Positions 24,871 to 36,789 of a stretch of DNA of 64,000 nucleotides are shown in pieces. Source of the DNA: Pseudoscleropodium purum (lineage: Eukaryota; Streptophyta; Bryopsida; Hypnales; Brachytheciaceae); NCBI GenBank assembly GCA_963969395.1, contig OZ017795.1:13826001-13890000 (forward strand), in the 5' to 3' direction. The position numbers and the translations under genes are program-made. Positions within the stretch are counted from its first letter, which is position 1, and each line of letters opens with the position of its first letter. Under the pieces are notes generated by a model. That model saw nothing but the letters and a program-made list of their open reading frames with translations. It was not told the origin of the DNA and ran no database searches.

Positions 24871-27800
24871 GAATGACTGCAGCAGCAACTGAAGGCTCAT
24901 CAACAATCAACAACTGTGGTTTGGTGGACACTCAAAGACCATCCAGCTTGATGATGCTCAACTATCTGACATCTTTGTCACCTATTTGTAACTCTGGCAT
25001 TCATGGTGGACAGACATCGATAATTAATTAGGTGGATGAATTGCACCTGGCAAGAGGTGATCATTTCCTTTCCCGCAGCAAGTACAATTTACATGCCTGT
25101 GGCCGACTTTCAGTTGCAGAAGCAGCAGATGGTTTGGAGAGGCAGACCAGGGCATAAGAGAGGGAGGGGGGCGAGCCTGTTGATGCAGCATTATGTCCAA
25201 TCCAGCTGGGCTCGCTGTTGCTGCTGCTGCCCACTCTGCACTCACTCGCCTATCTTATTACCTTTTGCCTGCGTTAGAAACCAGACAGTCAAACAAAAAA
25301 AATTACACTGGCACTGTAGTAGTGTCATGCCCGGACTCAGTGAACTGAAGGTGAAACGTCAACCGTCCAAGTAGAGTTAATTATTGATCCAAGAAGAAGT
25401 CAAACTGAAATTATACGATCAAAAGCCAGATTGTTGCGTTGACACATGTTCGTGAGAACATTCTCCTGCAAAGGGAGAAGTGCTGGCCAGTGGACACCCT
25501 TGTTCACTGGGCAATCGTCCGAAACTTCTTCGCCGAAACTTCTTAGAAGCTAAGGATCCAACTTGGTTTCGATTAGCCTGATTCAAATCCTGTTAGCTAT
25601 TCTCACTGGAATTATACATGTGTTTTAACCCCGAAAGGACTTGGTCCAATTCTGGCCTCATATTTTTAGAAGTCAGTTTGAGTAGGCCATTTGTGGACTT
25701 CTTTTTGTTCAATTTATTTCGTTTTTTGACCAACATGTGTATTAATGTTTTGCACTATCTAGGACATAAAATATGGCCTCGTTTGAATTATATTTTTCAC
25801 AATTGGCCCTGTTTAAACCTGGAATCTTAAAACCTTTAGGGGTTACCTTGATGTGATTTTGTTCTGAATCTCAGCACTCCAAGCTCATTCTTTGATTTCA
25901 AGCAGTTACCTAGAGTCCTGCACACAGCAATCAGATTGAAGTCAAACTGCTCTTCACAAAATAGCCAGCTCCAGACAGACTCAAATTCTTGGAATGAGCT
26001 AAACTATTTAGCACTAATCTCCTTATTATTGTAATGCTAATAAAAAAACCCATTCCATTCAATCGATGGGACACTTAACATTGTCAATTTCGTTACATCG
26101 GCTCGATTGTGGACGCCATGACATTCATCTGCACACAGCTCTACAATGTAGGATGGGTATACGCTGACCTTTCATTTCGCTTTATAACTGCCGAAGTCGC
26201 AGAATTCCGCCAATTTAACGAAATGGACGACGTCGTTACTTGAAAAAAATCGCGAAGTTAATTGGTTATTACATATTGATGCGCGCTTGTTGGGGAGTGG
26301 GACTACCTACAGGTGGACTGATTATTTTCATTTTTCTTTGGCTACGTGAAAATGTTAAAAACCCAATTACACCGTAATCGACTGGCTAGTAAAGAGATTC
26401 AGTTCCGCCACACGTATGGAATCATCATCGAGCTGGCGAGCAGACGGACAATGTATCAAGTAAATCCTGGTACAGAATCATAATCACACCCAAGTAAGTT
26501 ACACTCCGGTGAGACAATGAGCATTGCAAAGATCATAATGGCTCTTAAAGAGTTTCTTGAGTTTGATTCCCAGTACCTGGAGCAGCTCCTTAACTGCAAA
26601 CAGTACCGACATCAGACCGTGAAGTCCACGTAAAGACGTTTTCTGGAGCTACAGTCGTATTGCAGCTGCAATACACAGTAATTATCATTCCTGCCACACC
26701 GTTGCAGGAAGGCAGTCACAGGCAAGGAATCAAAAAGGACAGCTAGAAAGAAAGAAAGAGAGGAACGGACGGACGTAGCATCTGCCAGCGTTGGAAGGCT
26801 GTAGCAAGCCTGCAGCAACAGCACAGCAGCAGGCTGGTGATTGTTCTAGTCAGAACTGATAATTAATTATACTCATACTCCTCCAGGCCACTTGTGATTA
26901 ATTAGTGTGCACCATATATCTCATAACAACTTGCTTTCGGTTTGGTGGAAGAGAACGTTCGTTCGATCAAGATCTGATCTGATCGACAGCGATGGCTAGC
27001 TGGAGAGGTTGATGTATGTATCTGGCATTAAGTTCGATCCATTGATCTATCGACGTACCGTAGATATTTCCATTGCCCTCTGGCGCCAGACACGACCCAT
27101 CGCATTCTCCGACACTGATTAGGTCCCGGTTGGTAGAACCACGTCGTAGCCCCCAATCTAATTTAGGCGATTAACTTCTTCCAAAAAGTAATGCCAGCAT
27201 AAAATTTCTTCAATCAAGTTCGTGTACACGATCCATACATGTTCCCGTATGACGTATGTGGGATCAATCGGCCCGAGCTAATTAAGCCGAGTCTGGTCAT
27301 TCTTGGCTTGCAACCTCATCACCTGTCAGTGATACGGCTGCATTAATATACGTTCGACACATCTTAATTATTGTAGATCACATGTTGCAAGCTAGCATCC
27401 GACCTAGCAGCCGATTGATCAATCAAATACATAAATATATATATATATATATGCTATACTCTTCGTACTAACAAATCGTGCGCATGCAGAGACTTAGAGG
27501 CAGTCCAATTCGTTCGACTTATACTAACAAGTTCGAGCTCTTAATCAACCGATATCGACTGAGTTAGTAAAGCAAGTGCAGCTTTAGTCTAGTTTAATTA
27601 TATCTGCCGTTCAAGACGAAGTTGTTACGACACTGTGAAGGGTGAACGTAAGTCGTACTTGGAGACAAAGGTAATTTGACATTTATTAATTAGTTCGGGT
27701 ATTCGCTTATTTTGTATGTCTAACGGTTAAGTAGGTACTGACGCCTAAACTAAACTCAAGAAGCGCATGCTTAATTACACTGATTGGATTAAGATAATCC

Positions 27801-29615
27801 GGATTTAGTAAACCATAATTGCATGCTCGCAGTCTACATGTTCACGTTGATCTTATTCTCTAGCATCGAACTAGCTAGTAAAGAATACCAGTAGGCATAC
27901 CTTTAGATGTTATAGGTATTGATACGTTACACGAAGTCACATTGTCAAGGATCTCTTGAAAGATGATCCAGGCATCGCATCCTCGAGGCATTGGTCGTCC
28001 CCAAGTGGTGTGTCGGCGCGGCCTACAAAGTTTTTCGGGCTTGGTGACAAAAAAAAAATCTCACTCGATCTGAGAGCCAGAGAGACGTGGGTTCTACTAC
28101 AATCCAGCAGCGGCAGCAATTAATATTTCCCGCGTGTTCCACCAGAACGATAGAACTTACAGAAGCCGCTTCGTCCCGGAGTGCTGGAGTACGTGACTCC
28201 TGATGTCCATGGTTACTATTTGCCAGTGTTGTCAAAACTGAAGGGCCGACGGTCGCTGTAACGAGTTTTAGTTTTGAAATGATGTACGACCGGGTGACTA
28301 GAGAAATTAGATATCTTATCCTCGATGAGGCAATGGGAAATTCGTTTATATATAGAACACATCTCATGAGACGCTTGGTCTAACACTCGAGGCAATTGAC
28401 TCCATGCCAGCCAGTTGATGGCTATTTAGTTTTTTTAAAGTAATAATCTTCATTTGAGTCCTCGGGCAGGGATAAATTTGGGTCAACATTGAGTCAGTGC
28501 AGGTACTTGTTGCGCGCGAAGTAGCAAGCTTACCTGGAAATGTTGAATTTCACGTACTGCAGTGCTGCACTCGTTCACCGACGCATCAAGATAAATGTTA
28601 ACGAGACACCGTAATTTGCGTCAGAGCAGCCTGAGTCGATACGCTTCTAGAGAGTTGGGCTCAAAATCTAAACCATGTCCCCGGTGCAACCTGCAAGTCC
28701 ATAAGAGCAGTTCCAATCGACTGAGGATCTAGCGATCGACTGGATTCATGGCACACGGTAAGACGGGTCTTGTGTAGGCACAAAAAAACCTTTCAAAGCC
28801 AGATCATTCACTGTACATGAACAAATACATGTAAACCTTACAAGCCGGCATTTCTCCATACGAAAAAATGATGAGGAGCTCGGAACAATCTGGCTGGCAC
28901 ATACAATGGGCTTAATGGTATTCAGATTTGATTAAAAGATAATCAACTGTACTAGGAAAAAACGAGGTGAACCATATTGTACAGCTTAAGAACGAGCGCA
29001 GTTCTACGTACAGCGCGTTCCATCTTGCCCTACGTCCGACAATCACAAATGTCGTGACTCTTCAACTCCTTCAACCGAAGGGAACCTGAGATGCTTTAGT
29101 ACGACAGACGTCCACGCACGGCCGCATTGCCGCAAGGAGCTAACTCGGAACAGTGTCGGAAAGCAAGTCCAGCGATTATAAGAATGAATTAGGGGTAAAG
29201 CACGTAAAATTGTCGCTCTCTAAAGCCGTAACTAACCTCCCCTTCTGTCATTAGGCTCTCACACTGATCACTGCAAGCGTACTTTACAGAGAGAGGTAAT
29301 TCTTGAAAGCTGGACAATTTGGCCAACCGATGGAGGAGCTTCTGTGAGATTCTCACTGCACCATGTACGCATCGCTAATTCGATTAAAATGACCTACAGT
29401 AAACCAATTCTACGACTCTGGTCTACTTGAAATAAAATTCAAGTACACAATATTATTTGGTAAATTAACGCACAAGATTCAGACCTCCTCTGGTGTGGCC
29501 CCATTATTCGATCTTGGCGGCCTCGCCTTGAATCCTGTTGATTGATGTTTCGAAGGTCCAACAGGAGCAATGAATGAAGCGTTGACGATGTAAGAGAACG
29601 CGAAATCCGCATTGT
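24871..29615. other. Low-repeat, GC-richer intergenic DNA
   Basis: There is no convincing gene. The segment is much less AT-rich than most of the window and shares no repeat with it. Between 26.9 and 28.8 kb short palindromes (CTAGCTAG, GATCGATC-like) are common. A short (AT)n run lies at 27434-27452. The part from about 28.5 kb is downstream of the ZF-HD gene and includes its 3' UTR, whose end I cannot place. Confidence 0.5.
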
Positions 29616-30413
29616 TCATTCAACTTTCTTCCCAATGGTGTTCTTGTTGTTATGCATCCACACCTTTAGCACATGCCTCTTGACGCCAACCTCAGCACAA
29701 AACTCTTGAACCGCTGCCTCATCGTGCTTCTGAATCTTCCAGCCCAACTTCTCTGCAAATGCAGCCATTTTTTCTTTCTGTTCAGTGGTGAACTTAGTGC
29801 GGAACCTCTTCTTTATGGTAGACGGTGACCCGCTCAAGCCTCCATCGCCATCGTCGGAGTCAGCTGGTCCAGGACCCAGTAAGTAGGGTCCAGACTGAGT
29901 GACGCGACTGATAATCTGGGCTGGCGATGGAAGAGCCAACATGTGCGGAGCACCCGTCTGAGTGGAGGGGGCTCCTGGTGCTGTCATCAGTCCCTGCCTA
30001 CGTGCGTCATTCCGAAGGTTTTTGCAATTACAGGTAGCCTCTCCTTCTATTTCTTTTCTATGAAAATTCCTGTGACAATCACAGGCCGCACACTTGAGGG
30101 CATCAACTGTACCTTCCTCTCCACCAGGCATGAATTCACCGCAGCCATCAACAGCATATCCTCCAGAGTTGATAGCGTGGTTCCGGTTACATTCTGCGTA
30201 TCTAACAGACTTTGCCTTTGCTTTTACATTCGCCGCTTCTAACGGTCTGAGTTCATCCATACTGACACCGTTCCCACTGCTAAAATACTTCAGCTTACCG
30301 GACTCATGAAGGCCAGCGAAAGGAGCCGTGATTGGCATCGGCGGATAAACTATCTTATGAGAAACCACTGATTCCATAGCGTGGCTCCCCTCCACCTCTA
30401 CCGGATACGACAC
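29616..30413 (-). CDS. Zinc-finger homeodomain (ZF-HD) transcription factor, 265 residues
   Basis: Plant-specific nuclear regulator. Residues 71-121 are the ZF-HD dimerisation zinc finger: [10 protein letters not shown], then [19 protein letters not shown] and [18 protein letters not shown], with the family's ordered Cys and His (C75, H79, C91, C108, C111, C113, H114, H118). Residues 200-262 are the atypical homeodomain beginning [16 protein letters not shown], with recognition-helix end [12 protein letters not shown]. The linker (130-200) is Pro/Gly-rich with an acidic DSDDGDGG patch. The protein is uninterrupted, in one exon, as usual for ZF-HD genes. ATG at 30413 is the first in frame, with a stop-free 60-residue leader before the finger; ATG at 30377 is an alternative. 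A finger plus a homeodomain separates it from MIF peptides, which lack the homeodomain. It looks functional. Confidence 0.96.
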   Translation of the reverse strand: MSYPVEVEGSHAMESVVSHKIVYPPMPITAPFAGLHESGKLKYFSSGNGVSMDELRPLEAANVKAKAKSVRYAECNRNHAINSGGYAVDGCGEFMPGGEEGTVDALKCAACDCHRNFHRKEIEGEATCNCKNLRNDARRQGLMTAPGAPSTQTGAPHMLALPSPAQIISRVTQSGPYLLGPGPADSDDGDGGLSGSPSTIKKRFRTKFTTEQKEKMAAFAEKLGWKIQKHDEAAVQEFCAEVGVKRHVLKVWMHNNKNTIGKKVE

Positions 30414-32082
30414 ATTTCAAACCCTGTACTTCACTTCCTTCAAATTTTCTCTCGTGGAGACTCTGCATCAGTACGTTGAGATAGTTTTTCAACAGTTTGG
30501 AGTGGATAACGGGCGCTGATAGATTTCCGGCCTCTCCGCTGAGATTGCTAAAATTGGAGTCTGATCCTCCGAACTCAAGGGACTAGAACTATATGTTAGC
30601 CTCTAACTACTGGTATAATAACAGGCGTTGAAAAACAATGCGGCAGAGATGAACTCATGATTCTGCACCACACTGCTCTTGACCTCTACAGTACGAATTC
30701 GGGATCTGCGACAGTACTGTTCTTAGCAGTAGCTCCTTCGAATCCAGACAAATAGACAACTCCTCGTTCACCTATGCTGATCGTAATAGACCACTCTCTT
30801 TGAATTAAGTCCTTACTAAAGATGGACAAATGGCCTCTACAAGGATTGCTTACAGATTACAGACTCCAGAGGGGTAATAAGGCACTTTTGATCTTCGAGC
30901 CGATCACCTGCTATTAATAAGTACTTCCGAAGGACAGAGACAATCTCACACGGTCTGCTATTAAGAACCTCGATTAAATCCCTTAGTGTTCCAACTAGTA
31001 AAATCCAGACGACTTGTCATCGCTCACAGGTGAGTACGAAACGCTGCTAGACAAGGACGGAGGAGATCACTTAGAGACAAACTCGAAGTTACCTTAAACT
31101 TTAGGAGAAGAGAATTTCTATCGTAACGTAGAGAGAAGAGAGACTAGCTGCAGTTTCGATGAGAAAACAACAGCGACAGACGAAAGGAATATCTGAAGCC
31201 GCCTTACACTCAGAGCATCAAAGTTCTTGATGGCACAGCCCTTAACTTCTCGAAGAGATCTACTGTAGGTTTTTGAGAGGCGTCCGGCGCTCTAATGGCA
31301 TGCAGATTAAAATGGCCCCGAGTCCAAAAATCACAAGAAAGACGCCGGTGCACGACTCTCAAGAAACGCCACTCCACTTTTCCACCAAGTAAAACGAAAA
31401 CCGCTCCTCACTTACACCAAGAGATCTCGCTCACTTCCAAAAAAACACCATGCACGAACCTCTACGCACGTCGAGACCCCCTCATCCGTCCGACTCTCAA
31501 CGCAGCGTCACGTCAAATTATCACATAACCTACACAACACACTACCACCACTCATGAGCTAGACAGACACAGACAGCTCTCTGTCCGCACTACAGTAAGT
31601 CCACGAGTTTTCCGGATCCACGGCAAGTAACAAGCATCCCCGAATCCGAACAGCAACCACAAGTCGGGCCACAAGCACGCAAGTGGCGCAACTTGGGAAA
31701 AAAGCGGGCGGGCGCGTGGGAATAGATAATTCTAATGTGATTTTATGGCGCGCCCGAGACAGAGGAATCGAATCGAAGCATAAGAAAGAGAAAAATAGAA
31801 GTGCAGTGCAGAGCAGAGGATGGCAATCTGCTGCAACGTCAGAGAGGCTCCGAGACGCAGCAGCAGCAGCAGCAGCTAGAGGTTCTAGAGGGAAAAGCAA
31901 AGCGAGAGAGCAGAGACCATACAAGAGACAGCACCCGGAGATGTTCCGGGTCAGAGATGGACGGGTCGCGTCCGGTCGGGTTCAGAAGTGACTGGTGCCG
32001 ACGAACGGAAGGAAAAAGAGAATGAACGGACGGAGCATTCCGTTCGTTCGGTTTGCGGTGGCGCCGGCTCCATTCGGTATGC
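30414..32082 (-). promoter_or_regulatory. ZF-HD upstream region and probable 5' UTR
   Basis: This GC-richer stretch leads into the ZF-HD start from the higher-coordinate side and ends abruptly at an AT-rich R2 repeat near 32083. It includes purine-rich runs on the + strand (31050-31145 and 31760-31930), CT-rich on the transcribed strand as is typical of plant 5' leaders, and a (CAG)6 run. Conserved TATA or intron borders could not be fixed. Confidence 0.4.
31858..31875. repeat. (CAG)6 trinucleotide repeat
   Basis: Six perfect CAG units lie in the presumed ZF-HD leader; on the transcribed strand they read CTG. Confidence 0.9.
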
Positions 32083-32419
32083 GAATATGATAAAGGTAGG
32101 AGGTCCATAAATGGACCATCTAAGGGTCGGAACTGAATTTGGGGGAGGCTAAGCATAAATTTTTTTTGAAAGACAAGTGGAATTGACATCTAACCCAAGT
32201 TGCTTCAAATTTTTTGAACCTTTGTGGGATTATTTAAAAAATTTTGAAGTTGGAAAAAACTAGTCATCAAAAATGACCACTTCCTAAAATGTGCATAGTT
32301 GGTACATTGAAGAAAGCAAAATGTATTTTTGAGTCATGATAGCTTTTAAAGCCCTATCAAAGTTCAAGGTCTCATACATTATAATTTGTTGACTCTAACT
32401 CCTAAAGCCCACAAGACTT
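32083..32419 (+). repeat. R2 family copy
   Basis: Words shared with 45697-45960 include GTAGGAGG, a CATAA with a GACCA-type word, GAACTGAATTT, GGAATTG and CATCTAA, in the same order. ATAGTTGGTACATTGAAGAA (about 32295) matches 45013-45035. The hAT MITE at 32428 interrupts or abuts its right side. Confidence 0.6.
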
Positions 32420-32427
32420 CTACAATG

Positions 32428-32668
32428 CAGGGTTGACGAATCTCTACGTCCGCTTGAAAAAGGCGTCCGTAATCCGAATGTTCATCCGCACGGACGCCAG
32501 TGGACGCAGCGTCCCTCCCGTCGTCGGAAGGTAGACCGGCAGGGCGGACGGGGCGGGGCGGGCGGGACGGGCGGGGCGGACGGACGGCATCCGCGAATGT
32601 CAACGGACGTTGCAGACACAGCATCCGTGTCCGGACATCCCAAACGTCCGAACATCCTGTCAATCCTG
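32428..32668. mobile_element. hAT-type MITE, 241 bp, GC-rich, with 8-bp target duplication
   Basis: Terminal inverted repeats CAGGGTTGAC and (reverse complement) CAGGATTGAC match at 9 of 10 bases. Perfect direct repeats CTACAATG flank the element at 32420-32427 and 32669-32676. A CAGGG start with an 8-bp duplication is the signature of the hAT superfamily. Inside are eight copies of CGTCCG or CGGACG in both orientations, comparable to the subterminal transposase-binding repeats of Ac-type elements, and a run of G-tracts at 32542-32576. No coding capacity is present, so it needs a hAT transposase in trans. Its CpG density contrasts with the AT-rich surroundings. Confidence 0.88.
32542..32576 (+). 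other. G-quadruplex-prone tract
   Basis: Seven tracts of three or four G separated by one to five bases lie at the centre of the hAT MITE. The + strand can form a G-quadruplex by the usual G3+N1-7 rule. Confidence 0.75.
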
Positions 32669-32788
32669 CTACAATGAGTGTGAGGAAGTTTGTAGAGGAC
32701 ATTACTTGGAAAGCAAATTGGAGTGCATCAAGGTACATTGATTTGTTTTATTGCATCTAGAATGCCAATTTATCAAAGTCATACTATT

Positions 32789-33706
32789 TTAATCCCTAAA
32801 GAATTGGGTGTATTTTTCAAGTGAAATTGTCAAAAATTGTCATTTTTTCAAATGCATTGGTTGAAATTGAAAATAAATTCCTTGTTTTGAACTTCTATCA
32901 TACAGAAGTATAGTACACTATTACGACAATGTGAGTGTGTGGATTGAAAGACTATGATGTTTGAAGTGAGAAAAAGAAAACTTTGTTTCAATCTTACAAA
33001 ATGGGTTCAACATGCTTCAAGCCCTCTTGTAATAAAATGTTTGCTCTACACAAAATTGGTTCATACATTATTGAGTGCTTCATCTTGAAAAATGCACTCA
33101 TGCAAAATTTTAGAATCAACTAAGGTGTCTAACTTACAATAAATCACCTTATGGTACAATGAGCAATGAGGCCATATAAACTGTCAATGCACTAGCCATT
33201 TTTAAATGATTTTTGTAAAGCAAAGAAATTTATTATTTGAAATCAAATTAGTAGAATATTAGAGATAAGGATTTAAAATGCAATAATTTTGAATACAAAA
33301 ATTTCAAGATAATGCATTCATAGTTAGACAAGAATGTTTCTTTAAAATTTGCCTAGTAGGATCAATTGAGTATTAACTCCTCTTGGAATGAAATGTAGCA
33401 CTAAAAATAGGATTTTGGAGAGGATTACATACTATATCATGTTAATCATACACATGCCAAATTTCATATTAAGTAGATGAGGAATTTAGTAAAAAATAAC
33501 AAAACTACTAAAACTATGGAAATTTTGGGGGTAGCATAACTTTTGATTTGGGCATTTGATTAGAGTATTTTTACACTCCTACAAAGCAAGTGAGTATCTC
33601 CATCTTGGATCAAATTTTTAAAACTATTGTTTCATTTTTTACTTCATCATCACCTATCCAAATTCCAATCATCTTTTGAACGAATATTTGGTCTTTTAGG
33701 GATTAA
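32789..33706 (+). mobile_element. R1 family copy, 918 bp, both TTAA ends
   Basis: TTAATCCCTAAAG at the left (32789) is mirrored by TTTTAGGGATTAA at the right (TTAA 33703-33706). Outside the TTAA the bases are also inverted (TACTATT and AATAGTA), so the match totals 19 of 20. The left half resembles the R1 piece at 51997. No open frame of note. Confidence 0.75.
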
Positions 33707-35589
33707 AATAGTAGAGATTGAAATACTACTAGTATATTGTAGTAATTTCCACAAAAGTAAATTTCAAAGTGACATTAATTTTGATTTTACTAATAGGATA
33801 AACTAATATACTCATAGTTTACTTAATTCTTTATTCTTTATTCTTAATTCTTTAATTCTTTTATTAAAAAGTTCAAACAAAATATAGTGTCATTTATCTT
33901 GTAGAAGGCTTTTCTTTTGTTCAATGTATATAACATCAAGTTTATAGATTAAATAGAAGACTAAAGTTACTTAATCTATAAATATGACATTGTGGATCTT
34001 CGAGGAAGGAAATGAAATGATGAAGAGATTTGGGTGGAAATTAATACATTGGTATAAGCTTACAACATTATAGATGGAACACTATTTGAACAAGGAATAC
34101 CCCCAATTTAATGAAATTGACATCATATTTTGCTTCTTAAAATGAAAATAATTGTTTCTTTTTTTCTAAATAACAAGATGAAAAGTTTGTGTTGTCATTG
34201 CTAAAAGTGAATTTATTATTGCAAAAAAAAGAACTTTTGGAGTATGGCAAGTTGGACACATGCTTGCCAAATAATTATTTTAATTGCAATAATCCATTGT
34301 AGAACTTTAAATGAAGATATCTCAATTTTTATTCCAAAATTTAGAATTCACATTGATGGTTAAAGCAACTAGTGCTTATGACATTTTTTTTAATGTACCT
34401 TGATATAATGTCATTTATATTTGAGGCATTTTGACTGTTTGTTATATCAAAACAGATATTAACAACAAGAAAGATGATAATCTTTGTTAATAGCAATATC
34501 ATTTGGGGCATTTTGGTCGAATTCAATTTTGGAATTCTATACAAAAAACTTGTCACAATTATTGTCATTGCAATTCATTGTCAATGTTTCTCCTTCTTTT
34601 ATACAAATTACTTTTTTTATAAATTTAAAATTTGAATAACTTAAACCTAAAAAATCTCAAGAGGTTAAAATTTTAAGAAACCACTTCTAATCAACTACTT
34701 CCTTGCTCAAAAGCAAAATATTTAAAACAAAAATGCAATCTTTGAAACTATAGCCATGTAGATCTATAGTCTATTAACAAACAAAACATAATTCACTATT
34801 TTCTTATTATTATTAAAAAATATCGTTGATTTCACTAATGTACCAATTATTGGGTTCCTTCATTTGATCCACATGTTTGGGATCAATTAATTTTTTGAGT
34901 TTTATTAGCTATTTTTCTACATTGAACTATATTTTTAAATATTGAGTCTATTTTTTCCTCTATTTTTTTTTTCTAAATAGAAACTTTATAGGTTTTTTTA
35001 CCAATTTCTTTTCCAATTTTTTCCAACTACAACAAAAAAAATTTTAAATAATTCACCAACAGATCTCCCCCAAGAAAAAACAAACAAAGACCAATATTTT
35101 TTTTACTCTAAACAGAAATTTTATAGTTTTTTTACCAATTTTTTTTCCAACGTTTTCAAATTACAACTAATTCCTTTCCCAAAAAATGTCACCCATAATT
35201 TAAAAGTGGCTATTACGAGAGCCTAAAAGCATGAGCCCTTGAGCCTAGAAGTCTACACACCTATATAATCATAGGTCTCTACATTATAAAAACTTCCCAT
35301 GCCTATAGTCTACCTATATTATAGATACCTACATTTTAGGTGTTTATATTACAAGCACCTCCAATGGTTGTAGGATATTTACTTATATACATCCTCCAGG
35401 TTCACACGCCACCTCCCATTTCCATGCTTATATACTAGCATCATTGCTAATGATTCTCCCCCCGGCCCAACCCAACATCAACTTGATCCCCAAGGAAAGA
35501 AAGAAAAAAGAACCAAAGAAAGACCAATAAAATCACAAGCCCAATTATTTATTTATTTTTTATTTTCAATTTTCATTTTAAAACTAAAA
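33707..35589. other. AT-rich intergenic DNA
   Basis: No gene is visible. It contains the local tandem duplication at 34965 and, at 35230-35400, imperfect short repeats of CCTATA and CTACATT words. Confidence 0.5.
34965..35180 (+). repeat. Local tandem duplication, about 131-bp period
   Basis: The segment starting near 34974 (AAACTTTATAGGTTTTTTTA) recurs near 35112 as AAATTTTATAGTTTTTTTAC, and both are followed by CCAATTT..TTTTCCAA and an ACTACAAC or ATTACAAC word. Divergence is moderate. Confidence 0.6.
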
Positions 35590-35830
35590 GGTTGGAGCTT
35601 CCCCTACCCATCCACCCACCCACCCTAAACCCTAAACCCTATTTCCAGGCCTTGCCTCGCCTTTCTGTTGTGCGGCAACCTCTCAACGAGAGAGAGAGAG
35701 ACTTCCCTTCGGTCCTTCGTGCGCTTTTTCTTGGCAAGACATTCCTCTGCTACAGACAGATTCCACCCAATGAACTTCGACGCTGCTCACCTTCATTGCG
35801 GAGCGACTTGTTGACCGTCGGTTGAGTTTC
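35590..35830 (+). promoter_or_regulatory. GC-richer island with telo-boxes and GA repeat
   Basis: Two and a half CCCTAAA units (35623-35640) are followed by a CT-rich stretch and (GA)6 at about 35689-35701. AAACCCTA telo-boxes near CT- or GA-rich leaders are common in plant promoters of translation and growth genes. An open frame at 35592-35825 has no recognised domain. It may be the 5' end of a lost gene or a chance interstitial telomere tract. Confidence 0.35.
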
Positions 35831-35929
35831 AGTTCAGAATGCAATAATAATTGGGTCTGCTGGCTGGGCAAAGCTGCTGCGACGACGCACCCAAATTTAG
35901 AGTCGGTCTGATACGAGGAAGCCAATTTT

Positions 35930-36012
35930 AGGTTATGAAAATGGAGCAATTTTAGACATGAAATGGAATGGAGTATTTTTAGGGTATGAAATGGAGCAAT
36001 TTCAGGGGTGGG
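35930..36012 (+). repeat. Three-unit imperfect tandem repeat
   Basis: Three units of about 25-28 bases follow the pattern TATGAAATGGAGCAATTTTA, the middle one altered to GGAATGGAGTATTTTTAG. Confidence 0.6.
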
Positions 36013-36209
36013 ATTGTTCGAATCTTGTTTCCACCTCAAGAACTGGACTGGAATGGAATGGAAGTATCTCACATGACTTCTGTTTTTTTTCTTAAACTCT
36101 TTTGTGGACTCCAATGACGGACGGATCCCGAAGTTTGATTGAGCGACGTTAGGCTTCCTGGAACCTGCCGCTGATGAACCAGGAGTACTGAGGATGCCCT
36201 GATTCATCA

Positions 36210-36789
36210 GTGGTTTGAATTTTTTTTTAAATTTTAATTGGTATTTGGGAGCAAAAGTTATGCATTCTAAGCACAAATTTCAACTCATCAGACACTGCAA
36301 GGAATCCACAGAAATTTGAAATAATAAATTCAACCATTTGTTTCTCATAGATCATATTCTTGTCTACATAAAAAATAAAAAAAATTGGTTTGTTCCATTT
36401 GGATTAGTGATGAGAAATTTATAGAGCATCTTGTAGTTTTTCCTTTGTCTCACACCTATTTCTACTCAAAAATTTCTTAAAGAATGAAAAACAAGTTATT
36501 TTTTCCTAAACTCTCAACTCAATTCTTTGAAATCAATTTTTTTTAATTCAAAATCTCAAATGCAAAAATTCAAAGTCTTCTAAACTAGTTTGCCAAAATT
36601 CCCCCAAAACATATTTTCTTGCAATCTATGTTGTTAAAATATTTGAATTTTTTTCCCACGCATCTTCATATTAGACTATAGCAAGATCCTAAGGTTAGGT
36701 ATGCAACAAAAATAATTAAAATTTGCACTAAAAATGACGATTTTGAGTGCTTTTTTGATGGAAGTAACCCTTGGGACTTTAGAGGTTAA
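36210..36789 (-). mobile_element. R1 family copy, inverted, one end truncated
   Basis: The right border GGGACTTTAGAGGTTAA (TTAA 36786-36789) is the inverted left terminus of R1. Interior words AAGAATGAAAAACAAG (about 36480) and GGGAGCAAAAGTTAT (about 36248) are reverse complements of 54206-54225 and 54586-54601. The other terminus is missing near 36210. Confidence 0.65.

Noticed and set aside
30977..30995. CCCTTAGTGTTCC at 30977 as an R1 terminus
   Set aside because: Preceded by AAAT and not TTAA, with no mirrored end nearby.
35623..35640. Interstitial telomere array or ancient chromosome fusion
   Set aside because: Only two and a half CCCTAAA units are present; this is too short and is typical of promoter telo-boxes.
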